A stretch of 64,000 nt of DNA from Oscillibacter valericigenes (GTDB lineage: Bacteria > Bacillota > Clostridia > Oscillospirales > Oscillospiraceae), in contig NZ_JACSNX010000001.1 in assembly GCF_016902445.1 (NCBI RefSeq), positions 124,001 to 188,000 of the forward strand, in the 5' to 3' direction. The stretch's first letter is position 1, and every line of letters starts with the position of its first letter. Positions 56,908-64,000 of the stretch are shown here, piece after piece. Under the pieces are notes generated by a model. The model was given only the letters and a program-made list of their open reading frames with translations. It did not search any database and was not told the origin of the DNA. Both the position numbers and the translations under genes were made by a program.

Positions 56908-58260
56908 TCACTTCTCTGCCGGTCCGGCGGACAGCGTTTCCGCCCGCTGCCCCCGGACCGCCGCCAGCAGAGCCTGCCGCTCATTGGGGAGGTCCCCGTC
57001 CATCACGGCGTCCAGCAGGGCCCGCAGGGCCTGTCCCACAGCGGGACCGGAGAGCCCAAGCGCCAGCAGGTCCCGTCCCGTCACCCCCAGCTGTCCCAGG
57101 GACACGCAGGCGCCCTCCGCCAGCAGCTGATCCAGGATGGCCTCTGCCTTGTCGATCTCCCCCTGCATAAAGCGATAATCCGGCGCCTGAGCCAGGTTGT
57201 CCGCCCGTTTGACCGCCAGCAGCCGCCGCAGATCCTGCTCCCCCAGCGCCGCCAGGGCATGGGCCACACCGGGCCTGGTCCGGGGGATGTTTTTGTCGTG
57301 CCAGGCCACCAGCCGTATCACCGTCTCTCTTGTGGCACTGTCCGCCCGGAGACGGCTGAGCATCTCCCCCGCCAGCCGGGCGCTCTCCGCCGGGTGGCCG
57401 TAAAAATGGCCCTGGCCCTTCTCATCTGCCGTAAAGCAGTTTGGCTTTCCGATATCATGGAGCAGCAGGGTCAGCCGCAATTCCGTCTCCGGCCTCACCG
57501 CCGCCAGGGCGTGGAGGGTGTGCTCCCACACGTCATAGCAGTGGTGGCGATTCCGCTGGTCAAATCCCACCATAGGCAGGACCTCCGGCCAGAAGACGCC
57601 GATGACGTCGGGATACGCCCGCAGGACCTCCGCCGCCCGGTCTCCCGTCACCAGCTTTTTCAGCTCCGTCCAGATGCGCTCCGGGGCGATGTCCCCCAGC
57701 AGCGCCCGGTTCCGGTGAATGGCCGCCGCCGTATCCGGGTCAACGGCAAGCCCCAGCTGGGCGGTGAACCGGAGGCCCCGGAGGATGCGCAGGGCGTCCT
57801 CGTCGAACCGGCGGTCCGGGTCCCCCACGCACCGGAGGATGCCCGCCGCCAGGTCCGCCCGGCCTCCCAGGGGGTCGTGCAGATCCCCCGCCAGATCCAT
57901 TGCCATGGCGTTGACGGTGAAGTCCCGGCGCCGCAGATCCTCCTCCAGGGAGTCGGTGAATTCCACGGACTCCGGCCGCCGGTGGTCCCGGTAGGTCCCG
58001 TCCCGCCGGAGGGTGGTGACCTCCACGCCGCCGGCCGCCGTCCTGACGGTGACGGTGCCGTGGCGGAGGCCGGTGGGCACCGCCCGGTCTCCAAACAGGG
58101 CCATGATCTCCTCCGGCCGGGCGGCGGTGGTCACGTCCCAGTCCTCCGGTGGCCGGCCCAGCAGGGCGTCCCGGACACAGCCGCCCACGCACCAGGCGCG
58201 ATGGCCCGCCGTCTCCAGTATCTCCAGAATTTCCCGTACCGGGGCGGGGATGTCCACCAT
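56908..58260 (-). CDS. cca: CCA-adding tRNA nucleotidyltransferase with HD domain
   Basis: A 450-residue class II nucleotidyltransferase that builds or repairs the CCA end of tRNA. The head domain has the active-site Asp pair and neighbours in GGCVRDALLGRPPEDWDVTTAARPE, then RRDFTVNAMAMDL, and the neck EDALRILRGLRFTAQLGLAVD. The C-terminal part holds an HD motif (TLLLHDIGKPNCF, with further H/D residues at FYGHPAESA and WHDKNI). ATG 58260 (GGAGG, seven bases) is taken over an upstream in-frame ATG. It is cotranscribed with the DUF2200 gene 32 bp upstream. Confidence 0.95.
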   Translation of the reverse strand: MVDIPAPVREILEILETAGHRAWCVGGCVRDALLGRPPEDWDVTTAARPEEIMALFGDRAVPTGLRHGTVTVRTAAGGVEVTTLRRDGTYRDHRRPESVEFTDSLEEDLRRRDFTVNAMAMDLAGDLHDPLGGRADLAAGILRCVGDPDRRFDEDALRILRGLRFTAQLGLAVDPDTAAAIHRNRALLGDIAPERIWTELKKLVTGDRAAEVLRAYPDVIGVFWPEVLPMVGFDQRNRHHCYDVWEHTLHALAAVRPETELRLTLLLHDIGKPNCFTADEKGQGHFYGHPAESARLAGEMLSRLRADSATRETVIRLVAWHDKNIPRTRPGVAHALAALGEQDLRRLLAVKRADNLAQAPDYRFMQGEIDKAEAILDQLLAEGACVSLGQLGVTGRDLLALGLSGPAVGQALRALLDAVMDGDLPNERQALLAAVRGQRAETLSAGPAEK

Positions 58261-58292
58261 GGTCTCGCCTCCTCTCATCTCGGATGGTCCGC

Positions 58293-58643
58293 TCACTCCG
58301 GCAGGAGCTTCTCCAGCGGCTTTCCCTTGGCCAACTGATCGATCAGCTTGTCCAGCACCCGGATCTGCCGCATCAGCGGGTCCTGGATGGCCTCGATCCG
58401 GCAGCCGCAGATGGTGCCGGTGATCTGCTGCCAGGCGGGGTTCAGCCGGGGAGCCTCCCGGAAGAAGGTCCCGTAGTCCACATCCCGCTCCAGCTGCGCC
58501 GCAAGGCCCGCACTGTCATATCCGGTGAGCCAGCGGATCACAGCGTCCGTCTCCTGCTGCGTGCGGCCCTTGCGCTCCGCCTTGGCGACCAGCAGCGGAT
58601 AGAGCTTTGTCAGCTTCATGGCATATACAGCCTGTTCGTTCAT
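58293..58643 (-). CDS. DUF2200 family protein
   Basis: A 116-residue soluble protein. KLTKLYPLLVAKAERKGRTQQETDAVIRWLTGYD is the DUF2200 core, followed by DYGTFFREAPRLNP and the CGCRIEAIQDPLMRQIRVLDKLIDQLAKG tail. DUF2200 proteins are small, conserved and of unknown function. ATG 58643 follows GGGAG. It is first in a two-gene unit with cca, from a promoter at 58670-58698. Confidence 0.88.
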   Translation of the reverse strand: MNEQAVYAMKLTKLYPLLVAKAERKGRTQQETDAVIRWLTGYDSAGLAAQLERDVDYGTFFREAPRLNPAWQQITGTICGCRIEAIQDPLMRQIRVLDKLIDQLAKGKPLEKLLPE

Positions 58644-58669
58644 ACCGCATCTCCCTTTCCGTGATTCGG

Positions 58670-58698
58670 ATGATACCACACCGGACGGACAGACTCAA
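58670..58698 (-). promoter_or_regulatory. Promoter of DUF2200-cca
   Basis: Minus strand TTGAGT (58693-58698) and TATCAT (58670-58675), 17 bp apart, 27 bp before the ATG. Confidence 0.7.
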
Positions 58699-58886
58699 GT
58701 CTTCCCGCCGTTCGCATCCGGCGAAAAACTGGGGCTTTCCATACGGTGCCCCGCCGTGCCGCGCAGGCTGAATCTCTTTTCTTAATATCCTACCGCATTC
58801 AGGGGTCCGCTGCAAGCCGCGCTTTTGCAAGATCCGGGAAGCATCCTGCTCCCGCGCGTTTTTTCGACGGCCCCGGATTTCTCCGG
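58699..58886. other. Divergent intergenic region, nothing recognised
   Basis: Between the DUF2200 promoter and the murC promoter there are about 190 bp with no gene, repeat or known RNA recognised. Confidence 0.5.
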
Positions 58887-58915
58887 TTGCATTTTCCCCT
58901 CTTCCATACTATAAT
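58887..58915 (+). promoter_or_regulatory. Promoter of murC
   Basis: TTGCAT (58887-58892) and consensus TATAAT (58910-58915), 17 bp apart. Confidence 0.82.
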
Positions 58916-59012
58916 GAAATATTTGGTAAGAAGTGCCCCATTTTCGGGCATCCTATTTTCTGATCTGACCTGATTTCAGCGGCGGCCCGGCCGCCGGTAA
59001 GGAGTCTTTTCC

Positions 59013-60395
59013 ATGATGAACAATCCCCATCCCATCCGCGACTATATCGTCCCCGGCAGGCGGGCCCACCTGGTGGGCATCGGCGGCGTGTCCATGTGCC
59101 CCCTGGCGGAGGTGCTGCGGGGCATGGGCCTGCAGGTCCAGGGCTCCGACATGACGGAGAGCGACACGGTCCGCCATCTCCGGTCCCTGGGCATCCCCGT
59201 GGCCATCGGCCACAACGCCGAGAACCTGGGGGACTGCGATCTGGTGATCCGCACCGCCGCCGTCCATGACAGCAACCCGGAGATCGCCGGGGCCGTTGCC
59301 CGGGGCATCCCCGTGTACGAGCGGGCCCAGGCCTGGGGCGCCATCATGCAGCGGTACCCCAACGCCCTGTGCGTGTCCGGCACCCACGGCAAAACCACCA
59401 CCACCTCCATGTGCACCCACATCTTCATGGCGGCGGAGGCGGACCCCACGGTGATGATCGGCGGCACGCTGCCCCTGCTCCACGCCGGCTACCGGGTGGG
59501 CCAGGGGGATACCATCATCCTGGAGTCCTGTGAGTACTGCAACAGCTTTTTGAGCTTCTTCCCCACGGTGGCGGTGATTTTGAACGTGGAGGAGGACCAT
59601 CTGGACTTCTTCAAGGACCTGCGGGATATTCAGCACTCCTTCCGGCAATTCGCGGAGCTGGTGCCGGAGGCGGGCTCCGTCATCGTCAACGCCGACAACG
59701 CCAGCGCCATGGAAGCGGTGGCGGGCATCGCCCACCCCGTCTTCACCTTCGGCCTGGACCATCCCGCCGACTGCACCGCCGCCAACTTGCAGGAGGTGGA
59801 CGGCAGGCCGGTATTCGACGTGATGGTCCGCGGCGAGAAATACGCCCATGTGGAGCTCCACGTCTACGGCCACCACAACGTGCTCAACGCCCTGGCGGCG
59901 GCCTCCGCCGCCTACGTGCTGGGCCTGCCGGGCCACGCTGTGGAAGAGGGGCTGGCCTCCTTTACCGGCGCCGGCCGCCGGTTCGAGCACAAGGGCACCT
60001 ACCACGGGGCGGAAGTGTACGACGACTACGCCCACCACCCCGACGAGCTCCACGCCCTGTTCACCACCGCCAGGGAGATGGGCTACCAGCGGCTGGTGGT
60101 GGCCTTCCAGCCCCACACCTACTCCCGCACCGCCAAGCTGTTCGACCGATTCGTGGAGGAGCTGAAGATCCCGGACGTGGCCATCCTGGCGGAGATCTTC
60201 GCCGCCCGGGAGCAGAACACCCTGGGCATCTCCTCGGCGGACCTGTGCCGGAATGTCCCGGGCGCCGTGTACTGCTCCACCTTGGACAAGGTAGCTGACC
60301 AGCTGCGGCAGGTGGCCCGGCCCGGGGACCTGATCCTCACTGTGGGCGCCGGAGACATCTACCGGGCCGGTGAAAAGCTGCTGGCAGGGGTGTGA
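59013..60395 (+). CDS. murC: UDP-N-acetylmuramate--L-alanine ligase
   Basis: A 460-residue cytoplasmic Mur ligase that adds L-Ala to UDP-MurNAc with ATP, the first peptide step of peptidoglycan synthesis. Order: N-terminal Rossmann domain (AHLVGIGGVSMCPLAEVLRGMG), central ATPase with P-loop GTHGKTTTT near residue 123 and ESCEYCNSFL / NVEEDHLDFF, and C-terminal domain with DDYAHHPDEL and FQPHTYSRT. The ESCEY variant (EACEY in some Firmicutes) is typical of this MurC branch. A prolyl-tRNA editing protein follows 3 bp after the stop. Confidence 0.97.
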   Translation: MMNNPHPIRDYIVPGRRAHLVGIGGVSMCPLAEVLRGMGLQVQGSDMTESDTVRHLRSLGIPVAIGHNAENLGDCDLVIRTAAVHDSNPEIAGAVARGIPVYERAQAWGAIMQRYPNALCVSGTHGKTTTTSMCTHIFMAAEADPTVMIGGTLPLLHAGYRVGQGDTIILESCEYCNSFLSFFPTVAVILNVEEDHLDFFKDLRDIQHSFRQFAELVPEAGSVIVNADNASAMEAVAGIAHPVFTFGLDHPADCTAANLQEVDGRPVFDVMVRGEKYAHVELHVYGHHNVLNALAAASAAYVLGLPGHAVEEGLASFTGAGRRFEHKGTYHGAEVYDDYAHHPDELHALFTTAREMGYQRLVVAFQPHTYSRTAKLFDRFVEELKIPDVAILAEIFAAREQNTLGISSADLCRNVPGAVYCSTLDKVADQLRQVARPGDLILTVGAGDIYRAGEKLLAGV

Positions 60396-60398
60396 GCC

Positions 60399-60935
60399 AT
60401 GGAGATCTCAGAGATCCGCACCGCCGCCCCCGCGGAGGGCCGCGCCGCCGTGGAGCTGGAGACCTTCGCCCTGCTGGACCGGCTGCGCATCCCCTATGCC
60501 TGGGTGGCCCATGAGACCGCCGACACCATCGCCGACTGTGATGTGGTCAGCGAGGCGCTGGGCATCTCCATCTGCAAGAACCTGTTCCTCTGCAACCGGC
60601 AGAAGACAGAATTCTATCTGCTGACCATGCCCGGCAACAAGCCCTTCCAGACCAAGGTCCTCAGCCATCAGCTGGGCACCACCCGTCTCTCCTTCGCTCC
60701 GCCGGAGCTGATGGAGTCCATGCTCCGCTGCACCCCCGGCTCTGCCAGCGTACTGGGCCTGGCCTATGACACGGCGCAACGGGTCCGGCTGGTGATGGAC
60801 CGGGAGGTCCATGACGCGGAGTGGTTCGGCTGCCACCCCTGCAAGAACGACGCCAGCCTCCGCCTGCGGACGGAGGACCTGCTGCGCGTCTTTCTCCCCC
60901 ACACCGGCCACGATGTGACGGTAGTGGACCTGTAA
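60399..60935 (+). CDS. YbaK/ProX-type prolyl-tRNA editing protein
   Basis: A 178-residue free-standing editing domain that hydrolyses mischarged aminoacyl-tRNA, as in PrdX/ProXp. Marks: the hydrophobic VAHETADTIADCDVVSEALGISICKNLFLCNRQKTEFYLLTMPGNKPF core with the catalytic lysine in ICKNLFL, and the GSASVLGLAYDTAQRVRLVMD strand. The C-terminal HPCKNDASLRL stretch agrees with the ProXp-ala/PrdX group that removes Ala from tRNA-Pro. Three bases separate it from murC, so they are one transcript. Confidence 0.9.
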   Translation: MEISEIRTAAPAEGRAAVELETFALLDRLRIPYAWVAHETADTIADCDVVSEALGISICKNLFLCNRQKTEFYLLTMPGNKPFQTKVLSHQLGTTRLSFAPPELMESMLRCTPGSASVLGLAYDTAQRVRLVMDREVHDAEWFGCHPCKNDASLRLRTEDLLRVFLPHTGHDVTVVDL

Positions 60936-60947
60936 CGGCATCCATGG

Positions 60948-60976
60948 AAAAACGAGGACCGGACCGGTCCTCGTTT
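60948..60976. terminator. Bidirectional terminator
   Basis: AAAACGAGGACC (60948-60959) pairs with GGTCCTCGTTTT (60965-60976). It serves murC-editing (+) and the SMR gene (-). Confidence 0.9.
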
Positions 60977-60987
60977 TCTGTTTTCCC

Positions 60988-61308
60988 TCAGTGGGAAGAG
61001 GTCAGCTTGATGCCGATGATGCCCGTCAGCAGCAGCACGGTGAAAAACATCCGGGCGGCGGTCACCGGCTCCTTGAACACCAGGATGCCCACCGCCACGG
61101 AGCCCACGGCGCCGATGCCGGTCCAGACGGCGTAGGCAGTGCCCAGAGGCAGCGTCTTCATGGCCTGGCTCAGCAGATAGAAGCTGGCCAGCATCCCCGC
61201 AATGGTCACCACGGACCACCCCAGCTTCGTGAAGCCCTCCGACAGCTTCAGGAACGAGGACCAGACCACCTCCAGAAGTCCCGCGCACGCCAGAAATACC
61301 CATGCCAT
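60988..61308 (-). CDS. gdx: SMR-family guanidinium exporter (Gdx/SugE type)
   Basis: A 106-residue four-helix SMR transporter. The first helix carries the essential Glu in GLLEVVWSSFLKLSEGFT, which has the Gdx/SugE pattern (E-V-x-W ... L-K-x-S-x-G-F), and the third helix the block GTAYAVWTGIGAVGS. Gdx proteins export guanidinium in exchange for protons, as opposed to multidrug EmrE types. A terminator-type leader with the look of a guanidine riboswitch precedes it, supporting that role. It acts as an antiparallel homodimer in the membrane. GAGGAGGA lies before the ATG. Confidence 0.92.
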   Translation of the reverse strand: MAWVFLACAGLLEVVWSSFLKLSEGFTKLGWSVVTIAGMLASFYLLSQAMKTLPLGTAYAVWTGIGAVGSVAVGILVFKEPVTAARMFFTVLLLTGIIGIKLTSSH

Positions 61309-61425
61309 ACAACTCAGTCCTCCTCAGACAGCAAAAAATAAAAGGCGCCCGCGCCCCGCATCTCCAATGGCCTACGGATGCAGGGGCAAACGCCTTTTGT
61401 CCGCCCGGCGGCGGACCCATATCGA
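61309..61425 (-). promoter_or_regulatory. Riboswitch-like leader of the guanidinium exporter
   Basis: The minus-strand leader of about 117 nt holds one hairpin GTCCGCC/GGGCGGAC (61399-61416, GC-rich), then AAAAGGCGTTTGCC, and a full terminator (61333-61394) with TTTTATTTTTT before the SMR ATG. Guanidine riboswitches control just this gene family. The small, terminator-overlapping form is like the guanidine-IV (mepA) class; the class was not verified. Confidence 0.6.
61333..61394 (-). terminator. Leader terminator upstream of gdx
   Basis: On the minus strand GCCCCTGCATC pairs with GATGCGGGGC, with an outer GGCG.../...GGCGCC pairing, then TTTTATTTTTT. It lies between the promoter and the start codon, so it must be read through for expression. 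Confidence 0.82.
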
Positions 61426-61431
61426 TGTTCT

Positions 61432-61459
61432 ATTTTACAGATTTCCCGGAAAATGTCAA
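61432..61459 (-). promoter_or_regulatory. Promoter of the gdx leader
   Basis: Minus strand TTGACA (61454-61459) and TAAAAT (61432-61437), 16 bp apart. Confidence 0.75.
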
Positions 61460-62364
61460 GCCCTTTCCACCACGGAGCGGTAAAACCGCTCCCGGTCCTC
61501 CCGGACCATCCGCAGCTCCCCGGCGGAGAGCATCCAGCGGATGCGCTCCACCAGCCAAATATCGCCGATGCCGGGCTTCTCCCAGCCCAGGACGTCGCCG
61601 ATGATGAGGGCGATCTTTGTCTGGCCCTCCGGGATGTGCTTACGGATCAGGCCGTCGTAAAAGTCCGCGCCTACACTGCGGACCCGGCCATTCACCACCG
61701 CCCGGAGGGGGGCATTCTCCTGCTGCAGCTCCCGCCAGCGACTGGCCATGACCCCCAGGATCAGCGGCGGCACCGGCTCCTCCCGGGAGAGGAAATGGCC
61801 GAACAGCTCCGGCTCCACCTCACCCCAGCCCTGGTAGGAGACCACGGCCTTTCCTTCTTCCCGCCAGCGGGGCAGGGGCACCACAGAGACGGCGGCGCCG
61901 GTCTTTTCCAGGATGCTGGCGGCGTGGAGCAGGCCGCAGGCGCTGGATGGCGTGTGGTCCACCCAGATGCGGACGGCATCGCCGGTGCCGCAGGCCCGCA
62001 GACGGTCCGCGCTCTCCAGTGTCTCCTGCCAGTCCTGGTCCGCGGCTTCGTCGTTCCCGTCGTACCACCGGCGCAGCAGCTCCCGGCGGGCCTCCCCCAG
62101 GGGCTCCCGGATATCCTCCATGTCCAGTCCCAGGGACAGTCCCAGCACATCCGCGGCCGTTCCTCCCAGGGGGATGGCCTCCCGGTCCAGGGCCTCCCGC
62201 TTCTGTTGGGCCTGTTTTTGCGCCTGCCGGATCTCCTTCCTGGTGGCCGGGCGGCCGTCATCGCAGCCCACGATCACGCCGATGATCTTCCGGCCCCCGC
62301 CGCCGCAGTGCTGGGCGCATCGCAACCCGCCCCGAGCCGACTGACTGAAGCACAGTTCCAGCAT
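61456..62364 (-). CDS. DUF1835/DUF3658-type protein
   Basis: A 302-residue soluble protein. It starts MLELCFSQSARGGLRCAQHC, the N-terminal style of DUF1835, and contains AVRIWVDHTPSSACGLLHAASIL (near 130) and FYDGLIRKHIPEGQTKIALIIGDVLG with the C-terminal IGDIWLVERIRWMLSAGEL that fit DUF1835 with DUF3658. Proteins of this pair are common in Firmicutes but have no known function. The gene ends inside the gdx promoter. ATG 62364 (AGGAGGG, seven bases) is chosen over an upstream ATG without a site. Confidence 0.75.
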   Translation of the reverse strand: MLELCFSQSARGGLRCAQHCGGGGRKIIGVIVGCDDGRPATRKEIRQAQKQAQQKREALDREAIPLGGTAADVLGLSLGLDMEDIREPLGEARRELLRRWYDGNDEAADQDWQETLESADRLRACGTGDAVRIWVDHTPSSACGLLHAASILEKTGAAVSVVPLPRWREEGKAVVSYQGWGEVEPELFGHFLSREEPVPPLILGVMASRWRELQQENAPLRAVVNGRVRSVGADFYDGLIRKHIPEGQTKIALIIGDVLGWEKPGIGDIWLVERIRWMLSAGELRMVREDRERFYRSVVERA

Positions 62365-62396
62365 CTCTGTTCCCTCCTGTTGCTGCCCCCGACACA

Positions 62397-62819
62397 TCAC
62401 AGCCCGCACCACTCCGGCCACGGGCCCGGGATGCTGGCAAAGAAGAGGGCATTGTCCCGCTTTTCATATTGGGTCAGCGTGTTGTCTCCGGCGTCGAACA
62501 GCAGGATGCCGCCGTCGACCCGCAGCAGGCTGTATCCGCCGCCGTCGCTGGCCTGCAGGGTATAATACCCGTCCCCCTGCTCCCGGCAGGTCCCCTCGTC
62601 CAGCACGCCCGTCTCCTGGGTATAGCGGCAGAAATGGCCCTCTCCGTCCAGCAGCAGATAGATCGCTCCATACATCGGCCCCACCTGATAGGTGCCGCGA
62701 AGATCCAGGGGCACCTCCTCCCGCTGCTTCTGGAGCAGGGCGATGTTCAGCGTCAGCGAGGCCGTCAGCCCCAAGGCCAGTACCAGCAGCAGGGTTTTCT
62801 GGGAAAAGATCCGCTTCAT
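62397..62819 (-). CDS. Small N-terminally anchored protein, unknown
   Basis: A 140-residue protein with one N-terminal membrane helix (KTLLLVLALGLTASLTLNIALL, about residues 9-30) and a small external domain of beta strands (RGTYQVGPMYGAIYLLLDGEGHFCRYTQ, GGILLFDAGDNTLTQY). No lipobox or family was recognised. AAGGAGG precedes the ATG at 62819. It is followed 32 bp later by the DUF1835 gene, so the two may be cotranscribed. Confidence 0.65.
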   Translation of the reverse strand: MKRIFSQKTLLLVLALGLTASLTLNIALLQKQREEVPLDLRGTYQVGPMYGAIYLLLDGEGHFCRYTQETGVLDEGTCREQGDGYYTLQASDGGGYSLLRVDGGILLFDAGDNTLTQYEKRDNALFFASIPGPWPEWCGL

Positions 62820-62918
62820 TTTGCGTCCTCCTTCCACGGGGCCCAGGACACGGTCCCGGGCCGGGCCTGTCTCTGGCTCCAGCATATCGGCTTCCGCCCG
62901 CTTTGTCAAGGGCTCCGC

Positions 62919-62948
62919 AAAAAAGCGGCGGACCGTCCGGTCCGCCGC
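62919..62948 (-). terminator. Terminator after the glutamate synthase gene
   Basis: Minus strand GCGGCGGACC (62939-62948) pairs with GGTCCGCCGC (62925-62934), followed by TTTTTT (62919-62924). Confidence 0.9.
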
Positions 62949-62962
62949 CTCTTTCGGGGGAT

Positions 62963-64000
62963 TTACTTCTTGCTCAGCGCCTCGTCGATGGCACGGGCGG
63001 CGGTCTTGCCGGCGCCCATGGCCAGGATGACGGTGGCAGCGCCGGTGACGGCGTCGCCGCCGGCATAGACGTGCTCGCGGGAAGTGAGGCCGTCCTCGTT
63101 CACCACGATGCCGCCCTTCTTGTTGATCTCCAGGCCCTCGGTGGTGGACTTGATCAGGGGGTTGGGGCTGGTGCCCAGGGCCATGATGACGCAGTCCACG
63201 TCCACATCGAACTCGCTGCCGGGGACCTCGATGGGACGGCGGCGGCCGGAGGCGTCGGGCTCGCCCAGCTCCATCCGGATGCAGCGGATGCCCTTCACGT
63301 CGTCGTTCTCATCGGCCAGCACCTCCACCGGGTTGCAGAGGGTCTTGAAGATGATGCCCTCCTCCTCGGCGTGCTCCACTTCCTCACGCCGGGCGGGCAG
63401 CTCCTCCATGCCCCGGCGGTAGACGATGTAGACCTCGGCGCCCAGGCGCTTGGCGCACCGGGCAGCGTCCATGGCCACATTGCCGCCGCCCACCACGGCC
63501 ACCTTCTTGGGGTGGATCAGGGGGGTGTCGGAGTCCGGCAGATAGGCCTTCATCAGGTTGATGCGGGTCAGAAACTCGTTGGCGGACAGCACGCCCTTGT
63601 AGTTGACGCCGGGAATGTTCATGAACATGGGCAGGCCGGCGCCGGAGCCGATGAACACGGCCTCAAAGCCCATGTCGTCCATCAGCTCGTCCACAGTGAT
63701 GGTGCGGCCCACCACGGTGTCGGTCATGATCTTCACGCCGAAGTGCTCCAGCCGGGCCACCTCCTTGGCCACGATGGCCTTGGGCAGACGGAACTCCGGG
63801 ATGCCGTACACCAGCACGCCGCCCACCTGGTGCAGCGCCTCGAACACGGTGACGTCGTACCCCTTCCGGGCCAGGTCGCCGGCGCAGGTCAGGCCGGCGG
63901 GGCCGGAGCCCACCACAGCCACCTTGTGGCCGTTGCGCTCCGGCACGGCGGGAGCGCCGCCCTGATGGCCGTGGGCGTTGTGGTAGTCCGCCACGAACCG
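62963..64000 (-). CDS. gltA: NADPH-dependent glutamate synthase small subunit, partial
   Basis: The frame is open to the window edge, so the N-terminus is missing; 345 residues are present. It is a pyridine-nucleotide disulfide-type flavoprotein: FAD motif VAVVGSGPAGLTCAGDLARKGYDVTVFE, substrate block GGVLVYGIPEFRLPK, the second nucleotide motif VAVVGGGNVAMDAARCAKRLGAEVYIVYRR and the C-terminal YAGGDAVTGAATVILAMGAGK. The text RFVADYHNAHGH at the edge fits the usual linker after the N-terminal iron-sulfur domain of the small GltA type. In clostridia this is often a stand-alone glutamate synthase or the NfnB half of NADH-dependent reduced ferredoxin:NADP oxidoreductase (Nfn); the choice depends on the neighbour outside the window. 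Confidence 0.93.
   Translation of the reverse strand, partial: RFVADYHNAHGHQGGAPAVPERNGHKVAVVGSGPAGLTCAGDLARKGYDVTVFEALHQVGGVLVYGIPEFRLPKAIVAKEVARLEHFGVKIMTDTVVGRTITVDELMDDMGFEAVFIGSGAGLPMFMNIPGVNYKGVLSANEFLTRINLMKAYLPDSDTPLIHPKKVAVVGGGNVAMDAARCAKRLGAEVYIVYRRGMEELPARREEVEHAEEEGIIFKTLCNPVEVLADENDDVKGIRCIRMELGEPDASGRRRPIEVPGSEFDVDVDCVIMALGTSPNPLIKSTTEGLEINKKGGIVVNEDGLTSREHVYAGGDAVTGAATVILAMGAGKTAARAIDEALSKK

Noticed and set aside
1..64000. CRISPR arrays, tRNA or rRNA genes, insertion sequences, prophage genes
   Set aside because: None of their repeats, cloverleaf or transposase/integrase motifs was found on reading either strand.

Overview
The window is GC-rich (mostly above 60 %), densely coded bacterial DNA from an anaerobic, Gram-positive Firmicute. 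The signs are a cleavable N-terminal extension on bL27 next to its protease Prp, a tryptophan T-box leader, three secreted proteins with S-layer-homology (SLH) domains, VanG-type peptidoglycan genes, strong AGGAGG ribosome binding sites and frequent TTG/GTG starts. Gene content and composition suggest a gut clostridium of the Oscillospiraceae type; that placement is inference. No rRNA, tRNA, CRISPR array, insertion sequence or prophage gene was seen.

Layout. 1-5.3 kb: end of acetate kinase, a nitrilase / zinc-ribbon / MTA-SAH nucleosidase run, an XRE regulator with a small membrane protein, a GyrI-like protein, then rplU-prp-rpmA. 5.3-10.8 kb: obg, a Trp T-box in front of a TrpB2-type enzyme, a PdaA-like deacetylase, a CmpB-like membrane protein and a DtxR/MntR repressor. 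11-18.5 kb: a YcdB/SLH surface protein; a methionine gamma-lyase / enolase-superfamily / NhaC operon divergent from a LysR regulator. 18.6-28 kb: a giant beta-helix SLH protein with an AT-richer middle; a traX-ABC ATPase-BceB-like permease operon in which traX carries an in-frame UGA; and a divergent LytTR/GHKL two-component system with direct repeats between the two.

28-39 kb: an SLH metallophosphatase, YibE/F, an orphan sugar-binding protein with an AraC regulator, then a vanR-vanS-vanG-vanXY cluster with no serine racemase beside it, and a convergent LarA-family gene. 39-45 kb: a TetR regulator with a tandem operator, a two-subunit ABC exporter and a MATE pump behind a three-hairpin leader. 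45-54.5 kb: one long minus-strand run read as LacI, sugar-binding lipoprotein, two sugar permeases, amidohydrolase, GH4 hydrolase, PfkB kinase, M20 peptidase and DsbA-like protein, apparently a glycoside uptake and breakdown locus. 54.8-64 kb: MATE and YesL; CCA-adding enzyme and DUF2200; murC with a prolyl-tRNA editing protein; a Gdx-type guanidinium exporter behind a terminator leader that looks like a guanidine riboswitch; DUF1835 and small anchored proteins; and the end of an NADPH-dependent glutamate synthase small subunit.

Themes: cell-envelope stress and drug export (van genes, BceAB-like transporter, two MATE pumps, an ABC exporter, Gdx) and sensing of small molecules by RNA leaders. 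Most genes are recognisable families. The less ordinary features are the UGA-interrupted traX with its LytTR-flanked transporter, the vanT-less VanG cluster, the two structured efflux leaders and the GH4/amidohydrolase locus.
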